64,000 bases of DNA from Deltaproteobacteria bacterium GWC2_55_46 (GCA_001595385.3 LVEI03000001.1:1083501-1147500), one strand, 5' to 3'. Numbered from the stretch's first letter, positions 34,705 through 43,074 are shown. A program made the numbers and translations. The notes: generated by a model from the letters alone, not told the origin.

Positions 34705-35276
34705 CACTTCATCCCCTTGGGCCTGACGGCAAGTGTAGCGTAGCCTGTCTTTGACCATGCCTTCTTAAGCTCAATGAATGAGTATACCTTATCCTGTTCA
34801 GTCCCGGAGTGGGCGACGACTACCCTTGCCCGTTCGCTTATCCCTGTGGCCACTATGTAATGGCCGACCGGGTAGAAGTCATACCCGAGGTTAAGAAAGA
34901 GGATCAAGGGCGAGCCATCTTTAAGCCTGGCCTGCAGGTCGCCCAAGCTACCCTTGTAAAAGCTCGCATCAAAGCCCTTTTCCTTGGCGTAGGCAAGCAG
35001 GTCTATGGGCAGTGTGCCCCTTAGCTTTTCATTGTAGACGGCTCTGCCCACATCGTCCATCGTATCCTCTGAGCCGTAGAAGGCCATGACACCCGCGAGG
35101 GCAGCTGGGCCGCACATATACTCGTCCTGAGAGAAAAAGGGCACCCCTTCGATAATCGCCCCTCCCTTCGCGTCCCCTCTCAATGACGCGAGCACCGCCT
35201 GCCTGTCGGTGGTAACGGCGCACCCGACAAACGAGAGAAACAAAATAAAAAAAATAAAAGCCCTTAAGAAAGACAT
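34704..35276 (-). CDS. C39-family-like cysteine peptidase lipoprotein (PA2778 family)
   Basis: 190 residues with a lipoprotein signal (LSFVGCAV; Cys near 19). The catalytic Cys is in PFFSQDEYMCGPAALAGVMAFYG (about 47-69) and the likely His in YPVGHYIVATG (about 140). This is the papain-like C39_2 fold; the usual Asp/Asn partner may be in VVAHSG. Its pairing with a PA2779-like gene upstream matches a conserved but poorly understood pair known from Pseudomonas. It could mature or degrade the small PA2779-like membrane protein. Confidence 0.8.
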   Translation of the reverse strand: MSFLRAFIFFILFLSFVGCAVTTDRQAVLASLRGDAKGGAIIEGVPFFSQDEYMCGPAALAGVMAFYGSEDTMDDVGRAVYNEKLRGTLPIDLLAYAKEKGFDASFYKGSLGDLQARLKDGSPLILFLNLGYDFYPVGHYIVATGISERARVVVAHSGTEQDKVYSFIELKKAWSKTGYATLAVRPKGMK

Positions 35277-35306
35277 TTTTTAATCGCTTAACAGGTTCAT
35301 ATTTTG

Positions 35307-35435
35307 TTCAGACTGCTCGAAAAAGCTCCATATGCGAGGCGATTCTCGCCGTTTGATGAATGAGGCATACTCATCATGTACGTCGTAGTAGCCAGCGACG
35401 AAGACAACGAGGCAGATGGACTTTTTAAGCAGCCT
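35307..35435. repeat. Dispersed intergenic repeat, copy A
   Basis: A 129-base element with imperfect inverted ends: TTCAGACTGCTCGAAAAA at the left and TTTTTAAGCAGCCTG at the right. Its middle contains CATATGCGAGGC and GACGAAGACAACGAGGCAGATGG, shared with copies D and E. It lies between two minus-strand genes and next to the PA2779-like gene's terminator. Confidence 0.7.
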
Positions 35436-35440
35436 GTTAA

Positions 35441-35474
35441 AAAGAAAAAGGCCCGGGGCTTCCCACCCCGGGCC
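35441..35474 (-). terminator. Rho-independent terminator of the PA2779-family gene
   Basis: A 9-base GC stem (GGCCCGGGG / CCCCGGGCC, 7-base loop) lies 12 bases past the stop, with a minus-strand U-rich tract (CTTTTTCTTT) after it. It is a convincing intrinsic terminator. Confidence 0.85.
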
Positions 35475-35486
35475 TCGTGGGTAAGC

Positions 35487-35894
35487 CTATCTAATGATTA
35501 TCTTCCTGTCGGCGAGCTTGAGTATCACCATTACGAGTATGACTATGACAAGGAGCGCTATCACCACCCCGAAGCCGTCCCCGCCCGGATTGAGGCTTTC
35601 AAGCTGGGAGGCGAAGGAATGGACCTCCTGGTCGGAAAGCTTGCTTATCTTCGCGTCTATCTCTGACTGAGTAAGCCCGGCCTGATTAAGCCTGTCGGAG
35701 ACGAGCTTGCTCTCAAGCACCCTCTGGATCCTGGCGATATCGGCCTCTCTCGAATGTTCGGCTGCCTGGGCGACAACCGCATCGGACCCTACCACATAGG
35801 CCATGCTCTTTGCCGGGACCGCGCCGAACATGAACATGGTAAGCGCGAGAGCGGCCGCTATGTGCCTGAAGTACCAGCTTTTAACGACTTTCAT
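35487..35894 (-). CDS. PA2779 family small membrane protein
   Basis: 135 residues with a signal peptide (cleavage near KSMA). A helical stretch (AVVAQAAEHSREADIARIQRVLESKLV, then LTQSEIDAKISKLSDQEV) follows. A single C-terminal membrane helix (FGVVIALLVIVILVMVILKLA) comes before DRKIIIR. This arrangement matches PA2779-type proteins, which accompany the PA2778-type peptidase. Function is unknown. AAGGGGGA precedes the ATG. Copy A of the repeat separates it from the peptidase gene. Confidence 0.8.
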   Translation of the reverse strand: MKVVKSWYFRHIAAALALTMFMFGAVPAKSMAYVVGSDAVVAQAAEHSREADIARIQRVLESKLVSDRLNQAGLTQSEIDAKISKLSDQEVHSFASQLESLNPGGDGFGVVIALLVIVILVMVILKLADRKIIIR

Positions 35895-36038
35895 TATATA
35901 TTCCCCCTTCTTCTGATTTGCAGGCTTTTATATGGCGAAAAAACTACGCCGGAACGTACATCCGTTAATTTATAGACCAAAATACCCATACTGTCAACAC
36001 CCTTGCAAACCTGCATATTATGTGCTATTTTCGCATCT

Positions 36039-36320
36039 ATGAAGCTCACGAAGGAACAGGTCGAGAAGATCGTCCGCACGACAATGGACCGGCTCAAGGA
36101 AAGGGATCTTGTGGTATTTAAGGCCGACGAACGCAAGGTCCTGGAGCGCATGGTCGAGATATTCCTTGCCGACCTCCGCGCCGAAGACAACCTCGACAGG
36201 GAGGTCGAGGAGATACTTAAATCTCACGCCGGGGCCATAGACACCCAGAAGATCGACTACAGGAAGATGTTCAACATGATAAAGGGGAAGCTCGCGAGGG
36301 AAAGGGGGCTGGTGCTGTGA
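36039..36320 (+). CDS. DUF507 family protein, first of a pair
   Basis: 93 residues, highly charged and helical, no signal. The N-terminal KLTKEQVEKIVRTTMDRLKERDLVVFK and the central EILKSHAGAIDTQKIDYRKMFNMIKGKLARE are typical of DUF507. The family has no established function. The ATG at 36039 was chosen because the family begins at MKLT. Its stop overlaps the GTG of the second copy (GTGA), so the two are probably made in equal amounts and may form a heterodimer. Confidence 0.85.
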   Translation: MKLTKEQVEKIVRTTMDRLKERDLVVFKADERKVLERMVEIFLADLRAEDNLDREVEEILKSHAGAIDTQKIDYRKMFNMIKGKLARERGLVL

Positions 36321-36595
36321 GGCTCACCGATGACAGGATAACGCACATAGCGCACCTTCTCTTCGACGGCATCTGGAAAGACGATCTCGTGGACTTTACC
36401 GACGAGGACAAGGCCTTGAGCGAGATAAAAAAGGTCCTGACCGAGTACCTCAAGGTCGAGGACGAGGCCGACTCGGCGGCTCGCAACAAGATCCGCTCCC
36501 TTTCAAGGGAGGTCCCGGAGGGGAGCAGGGAATGGGACATCCTTTACAAGAAGTACTTCGAGGAAGAGGTCTCGAAAAAGGGCTTCCTCTCGTAA
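36317..36595 (+). CDS. DUF507 family protein, second of a pair
   Basis: 92 residues, paralogous to the gene it overlaps: RLTDDRITHIAHLLFDGIWKDDLVDF at the start, then SEIKKVLTEYLKVEDEADSAAR. It lacks the IDTQKIDYRKMF segment and ends ILYKKYFEEEVSKKGFLS. It starts with GTG inside the preceding stop. Function unknown; tandem DUF507 genes are a recurring pattern in deltaproteobacterial-type genomes. Confidence 0.85.
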   Translation: MRLTDDRITHIAHLLFDGIWKDDLVDFTDEDKALSEIKKVLTEYLKVEDEADSAARNKIRSLSREVPEGSREWDILYKKYFEEEVSKKGFLS

Positions 36596-36661
36596 CCTGC
36601 CAGAACCTTTCTTAAAGAGCTTTCCATATCTTATCCTGTTGCTGAAAAACTCAAAATCACG

Positions 36662-36731
36662 TTCAGGCTGCTCAAAGCCGCAGTGACGAATTTTGAAGAC
36701 GACGCCGCAGATTGGCCTTTTTCAGCAGCCT
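36662..36731. repeat. Dispersed intergenic repeat, copy B (internal deletion)
   Basis: A 70-base copy that has both inverted ends (TTCAGGCTGCTCAAA / TTTTTCAGCAGCCT) and the right-hand block GCAGTGACGAATTTTGAAGA, shared with copy C. It lacks the inner left part including the small inner palindrome. It lies between the DUF507 pair and the DUF445 gene, 14 bases before the latter's ATG. Confidence 0.7.
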
Positions 36732-36744
36732 ATCGAGGTAATCG

Positions 36745-37356
36745 ATGCACCTTAGCCTTCTCCTGCCCCCATTCATAGGGGCCGTCATAGGCTGGCTTAC
36801 GAACTACGTGGCCATAAAGCTCCTTTTCAGGCCCCATGTCCCCTTTGAGGTGCTTGGCTGGCGCATACAGGGGGTCATCCCCAAGAGAAGGAAGGAGATA
36901 GCGAGGTCGATCGCCCGGACTATCGAAAAAGAGCTACTCTCCTCCGAAGACCTCGCAAGGGCGCTCTCAGGGCTCAAGTGGGAAAAAGAGATAGAGAAGA
37001 CGGTTGAGGAGGCCGTTGAGCACAGGTTCTCCTCCCGCTTTTTAAAGCTCCCTGTCGTCGGCCTCGTATCCGAGAACCTCAAAAACCAGATAAAGCTCAT
37101 GCTCACCCGCGAGATAGTCACCCATCTCGACAGGAAAAAAGGGACGCTCGCGGCAAAGGTACGCGACCACATAGACGTAAAGGAGCTCCTGGTGACGAAG
37201 ATAGACCAGCTCGACCTCATGAGGTTCGAGAGGCTCTTGACCGATTTCATAGCCAGGGAACTAAAGCACCTCGAGTACCTCGGCGGGGTAATGGGCTTCT
37301 TTATCGGCCTCTTCCAGTCGGTCTTCACCTACTTCTTCGGCCTCCCGATCCCATGA
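36745..37356 (+). CDS. DUF445 family membrane protein
   Basis: 203 residues. The N-terminal helix with PPFIGAVIGWLTNYVAIKLLFRP is the DUF445 signature. A charged helical middle follows, then a C-terminal helix (YLGGVMGFFIGLFQSVFTYFFG). Both ends are membrane segments, so the middle is a cytoplasmic or periplasmic coiled domain. It is a short form; function is unknown. Its stop overlaps the ATG of thiD (ATGA). Confidence 0.85.
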   Translation: MHLSLLLPPFIGAVIGWLTNYVAIKLLFRPHVPFEVLGWRIQGVIPKRRKEIARSIARTIEKELLSSEDLARALSGLKWEKEIEKTVEEAVEHRFSSRFLKLPVVGLVSENLKNQIKLMLTREIVTHLDRKKGTLAAKVRDHIDVKELLVTKIDQLDLMRFERLLTDFIARELKHLEYLGGVMGFFIGLFQSVFTYFFGLPIP

Positions 37357-38090
37357 AGACAGCCCTGACCATAGCTGGCTCTGACCCTTCTGGCGGCGCG
37401 GGCCTTCAAAGGGACCTCGCGACCTTCCAGGACTACGGCGTAAAGGGCCTTTCAGCGGTAGCGGCCCTGACCGCCCAGAACTCATCTATTGTAAGCGCCA
37501 CCCAACCTGTGACAGCGCACTTTTTAGCAAGCCAGATAAGGACCCTTGCAAAAGAGTTCCGGATAGACGCCGTCAAGATAGGCATGACCGGAAGCTCGGA
37601 GAACCTCAGGACGATAAGGGCCCTCATAAAAAGCCTCCGGCTCGAAAAAGTTGTCCTCGACCCGGTGCTCCGCTCAACAAGCGGCAAGGCCCTGCTCGAC
37701 AAAAAAGGAGTAACGGAGCTTGCTTCGATCCTCCCTTTTGTAAAGCTGGTCACGCCCAACCTGCCGGAGGCAGAGGCGCTGACGGGCATAAAAGAGATAA
37801 GCGACCTTAAGGGGATGGAAGAGGCGGCCGAAAGACTGCACGCGATGGGCGCCGCATACGCGCTCATCAAGGGCGGCCACCTCAAGGGGGCGCCGGTAGA
37901 CCTCCTCTTTAACGGCAGGTCGTTCGTATATTTCCAGGGCAAGAGGATCAAGGGAAGGAGCGAGAGGTTTCACGGGACAGGGTGCATCTTATCGGCGGCC
38001 ATAGCCGCCGGACTCGCTCAAGCCAAGGGCGTCGAAAGGGCTGTCCTTGACGCCAAGGCCTACCTTGCTACAGTGCTCAGGAGTAGGTAA
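37353..38090 (+). CDS. thiD: Hydroxymethylpyrimidine/phosphomethylpyrimidine kinase
   Basis: 245 residues in the ribokinase fold: TIAGSDPSGGAGLQRDLATF at the start, KIGMTGS, DPVLRSTSG, TPNLPEAEALTG and the catalytic anion-hole region FHGTGCILSAAIAA, whose Gly-Cys pair binds phosphate. It phosphorylates HMP and then HMP-P in thiamine synthesis. No TPP riboswitch is seen, since the gene is co-translated with the DUF445 gene. Its 3' end overlaps the oppositely oriented radC by 14 bases. Confidence 0.95.
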   Translation: MKTALTIAGSDPSGGAGLQRDLATFQDYGVKGLSAVAALTAQNSSIVSATQPVTAHFLASQIRTLAKEFRIDAVKIGMTGSSENLRTIRALIKSLRLEKVVLDPVLRSTSGKALLDKKGVTELASILPFVKLVTPNLPEAEALTGIKEISDLKGMEEAAERLHAMGAAYALIKGGHLKGAPVDLLFNGRSFVYFQGKRIKGRSERFHGTGCILSAAIAAGLAQAKGVERAVLDAKAYLATVLRSR

Positions 38091-38763
38091 CGCGCTTTAA
38101 CCAGCCGGTCTCCCTGGCGCTAAAATTCCCGTCTGAGCCTGCCACGATGTAGTCGTGCAATAATATATCTATCGACGAGACCGCCTCCTGAAGCTCCTGG
38201 GCAAAGGCCTTCTCGGCCTTTGTTGCAGCTCCCTTCCCGGCCTTCGCGCTCACCAGTATTATAGACCTGGCGTTATGGCTGAATGCCTTCTGAATGATCG
38301 ACTTGGGCGAAAGGGCCGCATCATTGCGCTCTACCTTCTCCACTCCGAGCACCTCGTTCTTGGAATTGAGGTACAGGGTGAAAAGCCCCTCGGCATCTCC
38401 ATGCCCGGCTTGACGCAAGCATCCGACAGCATCGCCGGGGGAGCACACAGACCCCCTCGCCGGAAGATGCTCTTCGGACAGGTAGGCGGCTGCCGCCTCC
38501 TTTACGAGCGCGAAAAGAAGGGCGCTCGCCTCGCCAAGCCCGCTTACCTCTTCAAGCCTGCCGGGAGCGGCCTCAAAGACCCCCTTGAGCCCCTTGAACT
38601 CTGAGAGGAGCTTTTTGGCAAGCGGCTTTACGTCCCGCCTGGGGATGGCGTACATGAGGAGGAGCTCAAGGACCTCGTAATCGTGGAAGCCCTCCAGCGA
38701 GGACTTCACGAACCGGTCCTTAAGCCTCTTCCTGTGCCCCGATGTCTGGCCCCCCTCACGCAT
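38077..38763 (-). CDS. radC: RadC-like JAB-domain protein with altered JAMM motif
   Basis: 228 residues. The UPF0758/RadC N-terminus (GHRKRLKDRFVKSSLEGFHDYEVLELLLMYAIPRRDVKPLA) has the helix-hairpin-helix part, followed by the JAB domain. At the metal site, where RadC proteins have HNHPSG and a later Asp, this one has SAKAGKG and a Glu (ATKAEK), so the zinc ligands appear lost. The flanking IDILLHDYIVAG is intact. It may be a non-catalytic paralogue; RadC function itself is unclear. It overlaps thiD tail to tail. Confidence 0.85.
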   Translation of the reverse strand: MREGGQTSGHRKRLKDRFVKSSLEGFHDYEVLELLLMYAIPRRDVKPLAKKLLSEFKGLKGVFEAAPGRLEEVSGLGEASALLFALVKEAAAAYLSEEHLPARGSVCSPGDAVGCLRQAGHGDAEGLFTLYLNSKNEVLGVEKVERNDAALSPKSIIQKAFSHNARSIILVSAKAGKGAATKAEKAFAQELQEAVSSIDILLHDYIVAGSDGNFSARETGWLKRVTYS

Positions 38764-38766
38764 CCG

Positions 38767-39531
38767 TTATTCCGTCTTAAACCCTTTAATGAACGGCTTC
38801 ACCAGGTCCATGGGGAGCGGGAATAGTATCGTCGAGTTCTTCTCGGCCGCTATCTCCGTGAGTGTCTGCAGGTACCGGAGCTGTAAAGAGATCGGGTTCT
38901 GCGCCATCAGATCGGCGGCGTTCAGTATCTGCTTGGCGGCCAGGAACTCGCCTTCGGCGTGTATTATCTTGGCCCTCTTCTCCCTTTCGGCCTCAGCCTG
39001 CTTGGCCATCGCCCTCTTCATCTCCTCCGGCAGGTCTATGGCCTTGACCTCGACCAGCCCCACCTTTATGCCCCAGGGGTCTGTCTGGCGGTCGAGTATC
39101 TCCTGTATGTTCTTGTTTATCTTCTCCCTCTCCGTCAGGAGCTCATCGAGCTCCGCCTGCCCGCAGACGCTACGAAGGGTGGTCTGCGATAGCTGGCTCG
39201 TAGCGTAAAGGTAGTTCTCGACCGCGATTATGGCCTTATCCGGGTTCATGACCCTGAAGTAGACGACGGCGTTCACCCTTACAGAGACGTTGTCCCTGGT
39301 TATGACCTCCTGCGGAGGCACGTCCATCGTAACCGTCCGAAGGCTCACCTTGATCATCTTCTGTATGCCGGGTATCAGGAGGATCAAGCCAGGCCCCTTT
39401 ACCGACTGGAACCTCCCCAGGAAAAATATTACCCCCCTTTCGTACTCAGGCAGAACCTTTATCGCGCTGTACAAAAAGAGCGCGACGAGCGCCACCAGCA
39501 CCAACGTGCCCGTCCCAATGCCGAAGTCCAT
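38767..39531 (-). CDS. Slipin/stomatin-like SPFH (Band 7) protein
   Basis: 254 residues. One N-terminal membrane helix (about 8-24) precedes the SPFH domain: [54 protein letters not shown] and [29 protein letters not shown], the last a coiled coil for oligomerisation. The ATG at 39531 has an AGGGGG site four bases ahead. It pairs with the NfeD-type protease gene immediately upstream, the classical stomatin/NfeD operon, and scaffolds membrane microdomains. Confidence 0.93.
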   Translation of the reverse strand: MDFGIGTGTLVLVALVALFLYSAIKVLPEYERGVIFFLGRFQSVKGPGLILLIPGIQKMIKVSLRTVTMDVPPQEVITRDNVSVRVNAVVYFRVMNPDKAIIAVENYLYATSQLSQTTLRSVCGQAELDELLTEREKINKNIQEILDRQTDPWGIKVGLVEVKAIDLPEEMKRAMAKQAEAEREKRAKIIHAEGEFLAAKQILNAADLMAQNPISLQLRYLQTLTEIAAEKNSTILFPLPMDLVKPFIKGFKTE

Positions 39532-39549
39532 GCTACCCCCTGTCACTTT

Positions 39550-40848
39550 TTATCGTTTTTTGCCACTGGCCACTTCGAGGTGAAGCCCCTCGACCTTTAC
39601 TACCCTGACCTTTTCCCCTTTTAATATCTTCTCATCACTTGCTGCGTTCCAGTACTCGCCCTCTATGAAGACCTTGCCCTCGCGCCCCTCCCCGAAGTCT
39701 TCCGTTGCCACGCCCTCTTCGCCGAGCAACAGCTCGGTCCCGCTCACGGGCTTTCTTTTATGTATCCTTACGGCGTAGAACATGGCGCCGAGTATGATCG
39801 CTGTCATGAGTATTACGGCCGGGAGTATCACGTATATCGAGATGCGGAAGTACGGGGCCGGAGAGTCAAAGAGCATGAGAGAGCCAAGAAACATTGAGAT
39901 CACCCCCGCTATGGTCAGAAGTCCGTAGCTTACCACCATAAGCTCGACTATGAAAAATATTATGCCGAGCCCGATAAGTATCAGCCCGGCGTAGTTTACC
40001 GGCAAGGTCTGGAAGGCGTAGAAGGCGAGTATCAGCGAGACCGCCCCTATTACCCCCGGGAATATGGCCCCGGGGGTTGAAAGCTCGAAGTATATGCCTA
40101 TGAGGCCTATCATCATGAGTATGTAGGCCACATTGGGGTTGCTTATGGCGTTCAAGATCCTGTACCGGAGGTCCATCTCGACCTCTACGACCCTGGCCCC
40201 CGCGGTATTAAGAGCCCTCGCGCCCGAAGCGGTCTCGACCCTCATGCCGTTGAGCTTTCCTAAAAGCTCAACGCTATCGGCTGCCACAAGGTCTATGACC
40301 CCGAGCTTCAACGCCTCTTCTGATGTGATATTGACCGACTCCCTTACGGCCTTCTCGGCCCAATCGGCGTTCCTCGCCCTTTTCGCGGCCAGGCCTTTTA
40401 TATAGGCGACGGCGTCGTTTTCTACCTTCTTCGACATGGTCTCGTCCATCTGCCCTCCCATCGATACCGGATGGGCCGAGCCGATGTTCGTCCCCGGGGC
40501 CATGGCCGCGATATTCGCCGCGTAGGTGATGAATACGCCGGCTGAGGCGGCCCGCGAGCCGGCAGGGGCCACATAGACGATGACGGGCACATCGGAAGCG
40601 AGGACGCCCTTCACTATCTCCCTCATCGAAAGGTCGAGGCCGCCAGGGGTGTCCATCTGTATTATGACCGCTTCGGCGCCTGTCTCTTTCGCTTCCTCAA
40701 GGCCATCAGCAAGGTAGGCGGCCATGACAGGGTTCACAATACCCTCTGTCTTTATATAGAGTATATCCTTTGCGGATGATGAAGACGGGAAGGCCTGGAT
40801 AAGGAGAACGGTTGTAAGGAAGAGAAAGAACCTGCATAGGGTTAGCAT
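39550..40848 (-). CDS. NfeD family membrane serine protease
   Basis: 432 residues. A signal peptide leads to a ClpP-like domain: VIIQMDTPGGLDLSMREI, then VAPAGSRAASAGVFITYAA (likely catalytic Ser in the RAASAG turn) and a Lys in SKKVENDA. Four or five membrane helices follow (about 240-350). The end is an OB-fold NfeD domain (GKVFIEGEYWNAASDEKILKGEKVRVVKVEGLHLEV). Such proteases cleave the hydrophobic C-terminus of stomatin-type partners. The ATG at 40848 was preferred to a TTG at 40884. Confidence 0.92.
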   Translation of the reverse strand: MLTLCRFFLFLTTVLLIQAFPSSSSAKDILYIKTEGIVNPVMAAYLADGLEEAKETGAEAVIIQMDTPGGLDLSMREIVKGVLASDVPVIVYVAPAGSRAASAGVFITYAANIAAMAPGTNIGSAHPVSMGGQMDETMSKKVENDAVAYIKGLAAKRARNADWAEKAVRESVNITSEEALKLGVIDLVAADSVELLGKLNGMRVETASGARALNTAGARVVEVEMDLRYRILNAISNPNVAYILMMIGLIGIYFELSTPGAIFPGVIGAVSLILAFYAFQTLPVNYAGLILIGLGIIFFIVELMVVSYGLLTIAGVISMFLGSLMLFDSPAPYFRISIYVILPAVILMTAIILGAMFYAVRIHKRKPVSGTELLLGEEGVATEDFGEGREGKVFIEGEYWNAASDEKILKGEKVRVVKVEGLHLEVASGKKR

Positions 40849-40880
40849 ATCGCTGATTCTATCAGGGAATACCGATATTT

Positions 40881-41561
40881 TCAATTAATCGAGGCAATCG
40901 TCTTTATAAATCCCTTTAAATGCGCGAACGACTCTTTTTTAAGCCTTTCATCACTGGCTATCTCATCCGGGGACCAGGTCGCCATCAGCTTTACGCCCCT
41001 GGACTCAAATATCTTTCCCATGGCCTCGGCCGCGCCCTTCAAACCGGCGGCAAGGCCGCCCATGAGGAGGAGCGCTTCCGGCTTTTGCCCATCGATCCAG
41101 CCGTCGATAAGTGGTGATAAGCTGGAAGATGCGCCACCTTCTCTATCATGGCCTCCCTCAAGGCACCTGCCGGAGGCAAAGAGCCGGAACGTATTTATAT
41201 CGGGCGCCGGTGAACCGAGCTGGCCGGAGAGCCATCCGAGTATCTTGCCAAGCTGGTCAAGGCCAGATGCGCTGTACGGGATTTCGCTCGCATCAGCTAT
41301 AGCTTCGCCCCAAACGACAGCGACGTTACCCAGCGTCCATACGCCAAATGCCGCTCCCTGCCATGAGGCGTGCTCAGGGCAGGGGCTAAAGCCCCTGGCT
41401 TCCGATGGCATCCCCTCGAAGGTGGCCCAGCCTCTGCGGCAGACCGCGGGCTTCGGCAGCACCCCGACCCCGCCATCGCGGAGCAGAGCGAGCCTTTCCC
41501 TTAAGGCCTCGGCTATGAGCCTTAGCTCGTCAACAGGCGATATGTCAAAGTCCTCAGACAT
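40881..41561 (-). CDS. Degenerate family 4 uracil-DNA glycosylase-like protein
   Basis: 226 residues. I recognise it only by distant pattern: VAVVWGEAIADASEIPYSASGLDQLGKIL aligns with the VGEAPGxxEDxxGxPFVGxAGxLL block of family 4 uracil-DNA glycosylases, LLLMGGLAAGLKG with the alGxxA block, and GVKLMATWSPDEIASDERLKKESFAHLKGF with the TyHPxxLLrxP block. The catalytic His is replaced (WSP for YHP) and the usual iron-sulfur cysteines are missing, so activity is doubtful. It lies just upstream of the NfeD gene. The ATG at 41561 follows a TTG at 41564. Confidence 0.55.
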   Translation of the reverse strand: MSEDFDISPVDELRLIAEALRERLALLRDGGVGVLPKPAVCRRGWATFEGMPSEARGFSPCPEHASWQGAAFGVWTLGNVAVVWGEAIADASEIPYSASGLDQLGKILGWLSGQLGSPAPDINTFRLFASGRCLEGGHDREGGASSSLSPLIDGWIDGQKPEALLLMGGLAAGLKGAAEAMGKIFESRGVKLMATWSPDEIASDERLKKESFAHLKGFIKTIASIN

Positions 41562-41630
41562 CAATTATATCTACTACCTTTTTTTCCGCTTTACAATATC
41601 TATTCGTTTTTATAGCATATTACTAAGTGT

Positions 41631-42485
41631 ATGATCGCTGCGGCCATAATCGTCTTTCTATGCGTCCTCGCCTGGCCTGACCAGGCCTTTGCCTGGGGGC
41701 CTGCCACGCACCTTGAGCTCGGAAAGACCGTCCTTGAGAACACAAGGCTTCTTATCCCACCGGTAAGGGCGCTCCTCGAGGCCTATCCGAACGACTACCT
41801 TTACGGCAACATAAGCGCGGATATCGTCATAGGGAAAAACCTCGTCGAGGACATGAAGCACTGCCATAACTGGAAGGTAGCCTTCAAGCTCCTCCGGCGC
41901 TCGGAGAGCGACTCGCAAACGGCCTTCGCCTACGGATATTTAAGCCACCTCGCCGCCGATACGATAGCCCATAACCACTTCATCCCGGAGATGATGATAA
42001 GGACCTTCTCGGCCAGGAGCCTCCGCCACATATACTGGGAGATGAGGTTCGACGCCCTCGTGGACAAGAAGATATGGCAGCTGCCGAAGAAGTTCATAAA
42101 AGCGGTGCACAGGGACAATGACCGGCTGATGGACGCTACCATCGAGGACACGCCGCTATCCTTCCGCACCAACAAGACCATATTCTCGAGCGTCCTGCTG
42201 CTGCACCGCTTCGAGCAGTGGCACAGGATGCTCCGCCTGCTTTCGACCACCTCCAGATGGGCCTTGAGCAAGGAGGAGAAAGAAAAGTACTTCGCCATAT
42301 CCATCGACAGCATAATCGACCTCCTTACCTTCTCCCAGAAGGCGCACTGCCTTAAGAAAGACCCGACCGGCAGGCACAGCCTCAATGCCGCCAAGTTCAT
42401 AAGAAAGCGCCTCAACACCATCCGCAGAAAAGGCCGCGACTGGGAATCGGCCATGGATAACGCCCTCAAGTGGGTGCGGATATAA
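41631..42485 (+). CDS. Zinc-dependent phospholipase C-like secreted protein
   Basis: 284 residues with a signal peptide (cleavage in QAFAWG). A Zn-dependent PLC/S1-P1-like signature follows: mature Trp at the N-terminus (WGPATHLELG), YGNISADIVIGKN, HCHNW, and AYGYLSHLAADTIAHNHFIP, whose His and Asp residues would bind zinc. It is probably a periplasmic or extracellular phospholipase or phosphoesterase; bacterial members of this group are largely uncharacterised. It is divergent from the glycosylase-like gene. Confidence 0.72.
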   Translation: MIAAAIIVFLCVLAWPDQAFAWGPATHLELGKTVLENTRLLIPPVRALLEAYPNDYLYGNISADIVIGKNLVEDMKHCHNWKVAFKLLRRSESDSQTAFAYGYLSHLAADTIAHNHFIPEMMIRTFSARSLRHIYWEMRFDALVDKKIWQLPKKFIKAVHRDNDRLMDATIEDTPLSFRTNKTIFSSVLLLHRFEQWHRMLRLLSTTSRWALSKEEKEKYFAISIDSIIDLLTFSQKAHCLKKDPTGRHSLNAAKFIRKRLNTIRRKGRDWESAMDNALKWVRI

Positions 42486-42665
42486 GCCCGTCTTTCCTGC
42501 CTTTTGAAGGCTTTCAGGGCCTTCCTTGACATCTCCCCGATTCGGCCTATAGTCAGAATAGACCCCTTAAAAAAAAATGAAAGGCGCGTTCCTGTTAAGG
42601 GATTTGCGCTTTTTACCCTGGAGGGGAGCGGGCTTGAACAGGTGTTAAGAAAGGAGAGAACCAAT

Positions 42666-42878
42666 ATGAAGATCGACCTAAATAGCACGAACGAAATGGA
42701 GCTCATGAAGATCGAGGGGCTCAGCAAGGAAAGGGCGCAGGCCATCATCAACTACCGCGACCAGCACGGCAGGTTCCAGAGCTGGGATGACCTCAAGAAC
42801 ATCCCCGGTTTTTCAGATACCCTGGTAAGCGTCCTCAAACGCTCAGGAGCGACATTCGGCGGGAAGAAAGCAGCGTAA
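42666..42878 (+). CDS. ComEA-like helix-hairpin-helix protein (short)
   Basis: 70 residues, essentially a lone HhH2 domain: KIDLNSTNEMELMKIEGLSKERAQAIINYRDQHGRF and LKNIPGFSDTLVSVLKRSG, two hairpins that bind DNA non-specifically in ComEA. It has no signal peptide, unlike ComEA itself, so cytoplasmic DNA binding is likely. AAAGGAGA before the ATG at 42666 decides the start; an in-frame extension from 42504 has no such site. Confidence 0.85.
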   Translation: MKIDLNSTNEMELMKIEGLSKERAQAIINYRDQHGRFQSWDDLKNIPGFSDTLVSVLKRSGATFGGKKAA

Positions 42879-42881
42879 AAA

Positions 42882-42914
42882 AAACGGCCCCGGAGCTCTG
42901 CTTCGGGGCCGTTT
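42882..42914 (+). terminator. Rho-independent terminator after the helix-hairpin-helix gene
   Basis: An 11-base stem (AAACGGCCCCG / CGGGGCCGTTT, 11-base loop) begins three bases after the stop, with A-rich sequence before and T's after, so it could work in both directions, also for coaBC. Confidence 0.85.
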
Positions 42915-42949
42915 CAAGGTTTAGCAGGCCGCTACAAAAACCAATCACA

Positions 42950-43072
42950 TTCAGGCTGCTCAAGGTCAGGATGCAAGGAGTCAAAAAATGAGGAATGAGG
43001 CGTACTTTTTTGGTACGCCGCAGTGACGAATCTTGAAGACGACGCCGCGGATTGGCCTTTTTCAGCAGCCTG
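42950..43072. repeat. Dispersed intergenic repeat, copy C
   Basis: A 123-base element with inverted ends (TTCAGGCTGCTCAA / TTTTTCAGCAGCCTG) and an inner palindrome GGCGTAC / GTACGCC with a short loop at about 42999-43019. It fills the space between two convergent genes and ends two bases before the coaBC stop. Its right half is almost identical to copies B and E. Confidence 0.8.
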
Positions 43073-43074
43073 GG

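Noticed and set aside
36745-37353. TPP riboswitch controlling thiD
   Set aside because: thiD is preceded directly by the overlapping DUF445 gene, and the TPP core (CTGAGA, ACCTGAT) was not found in front of it.
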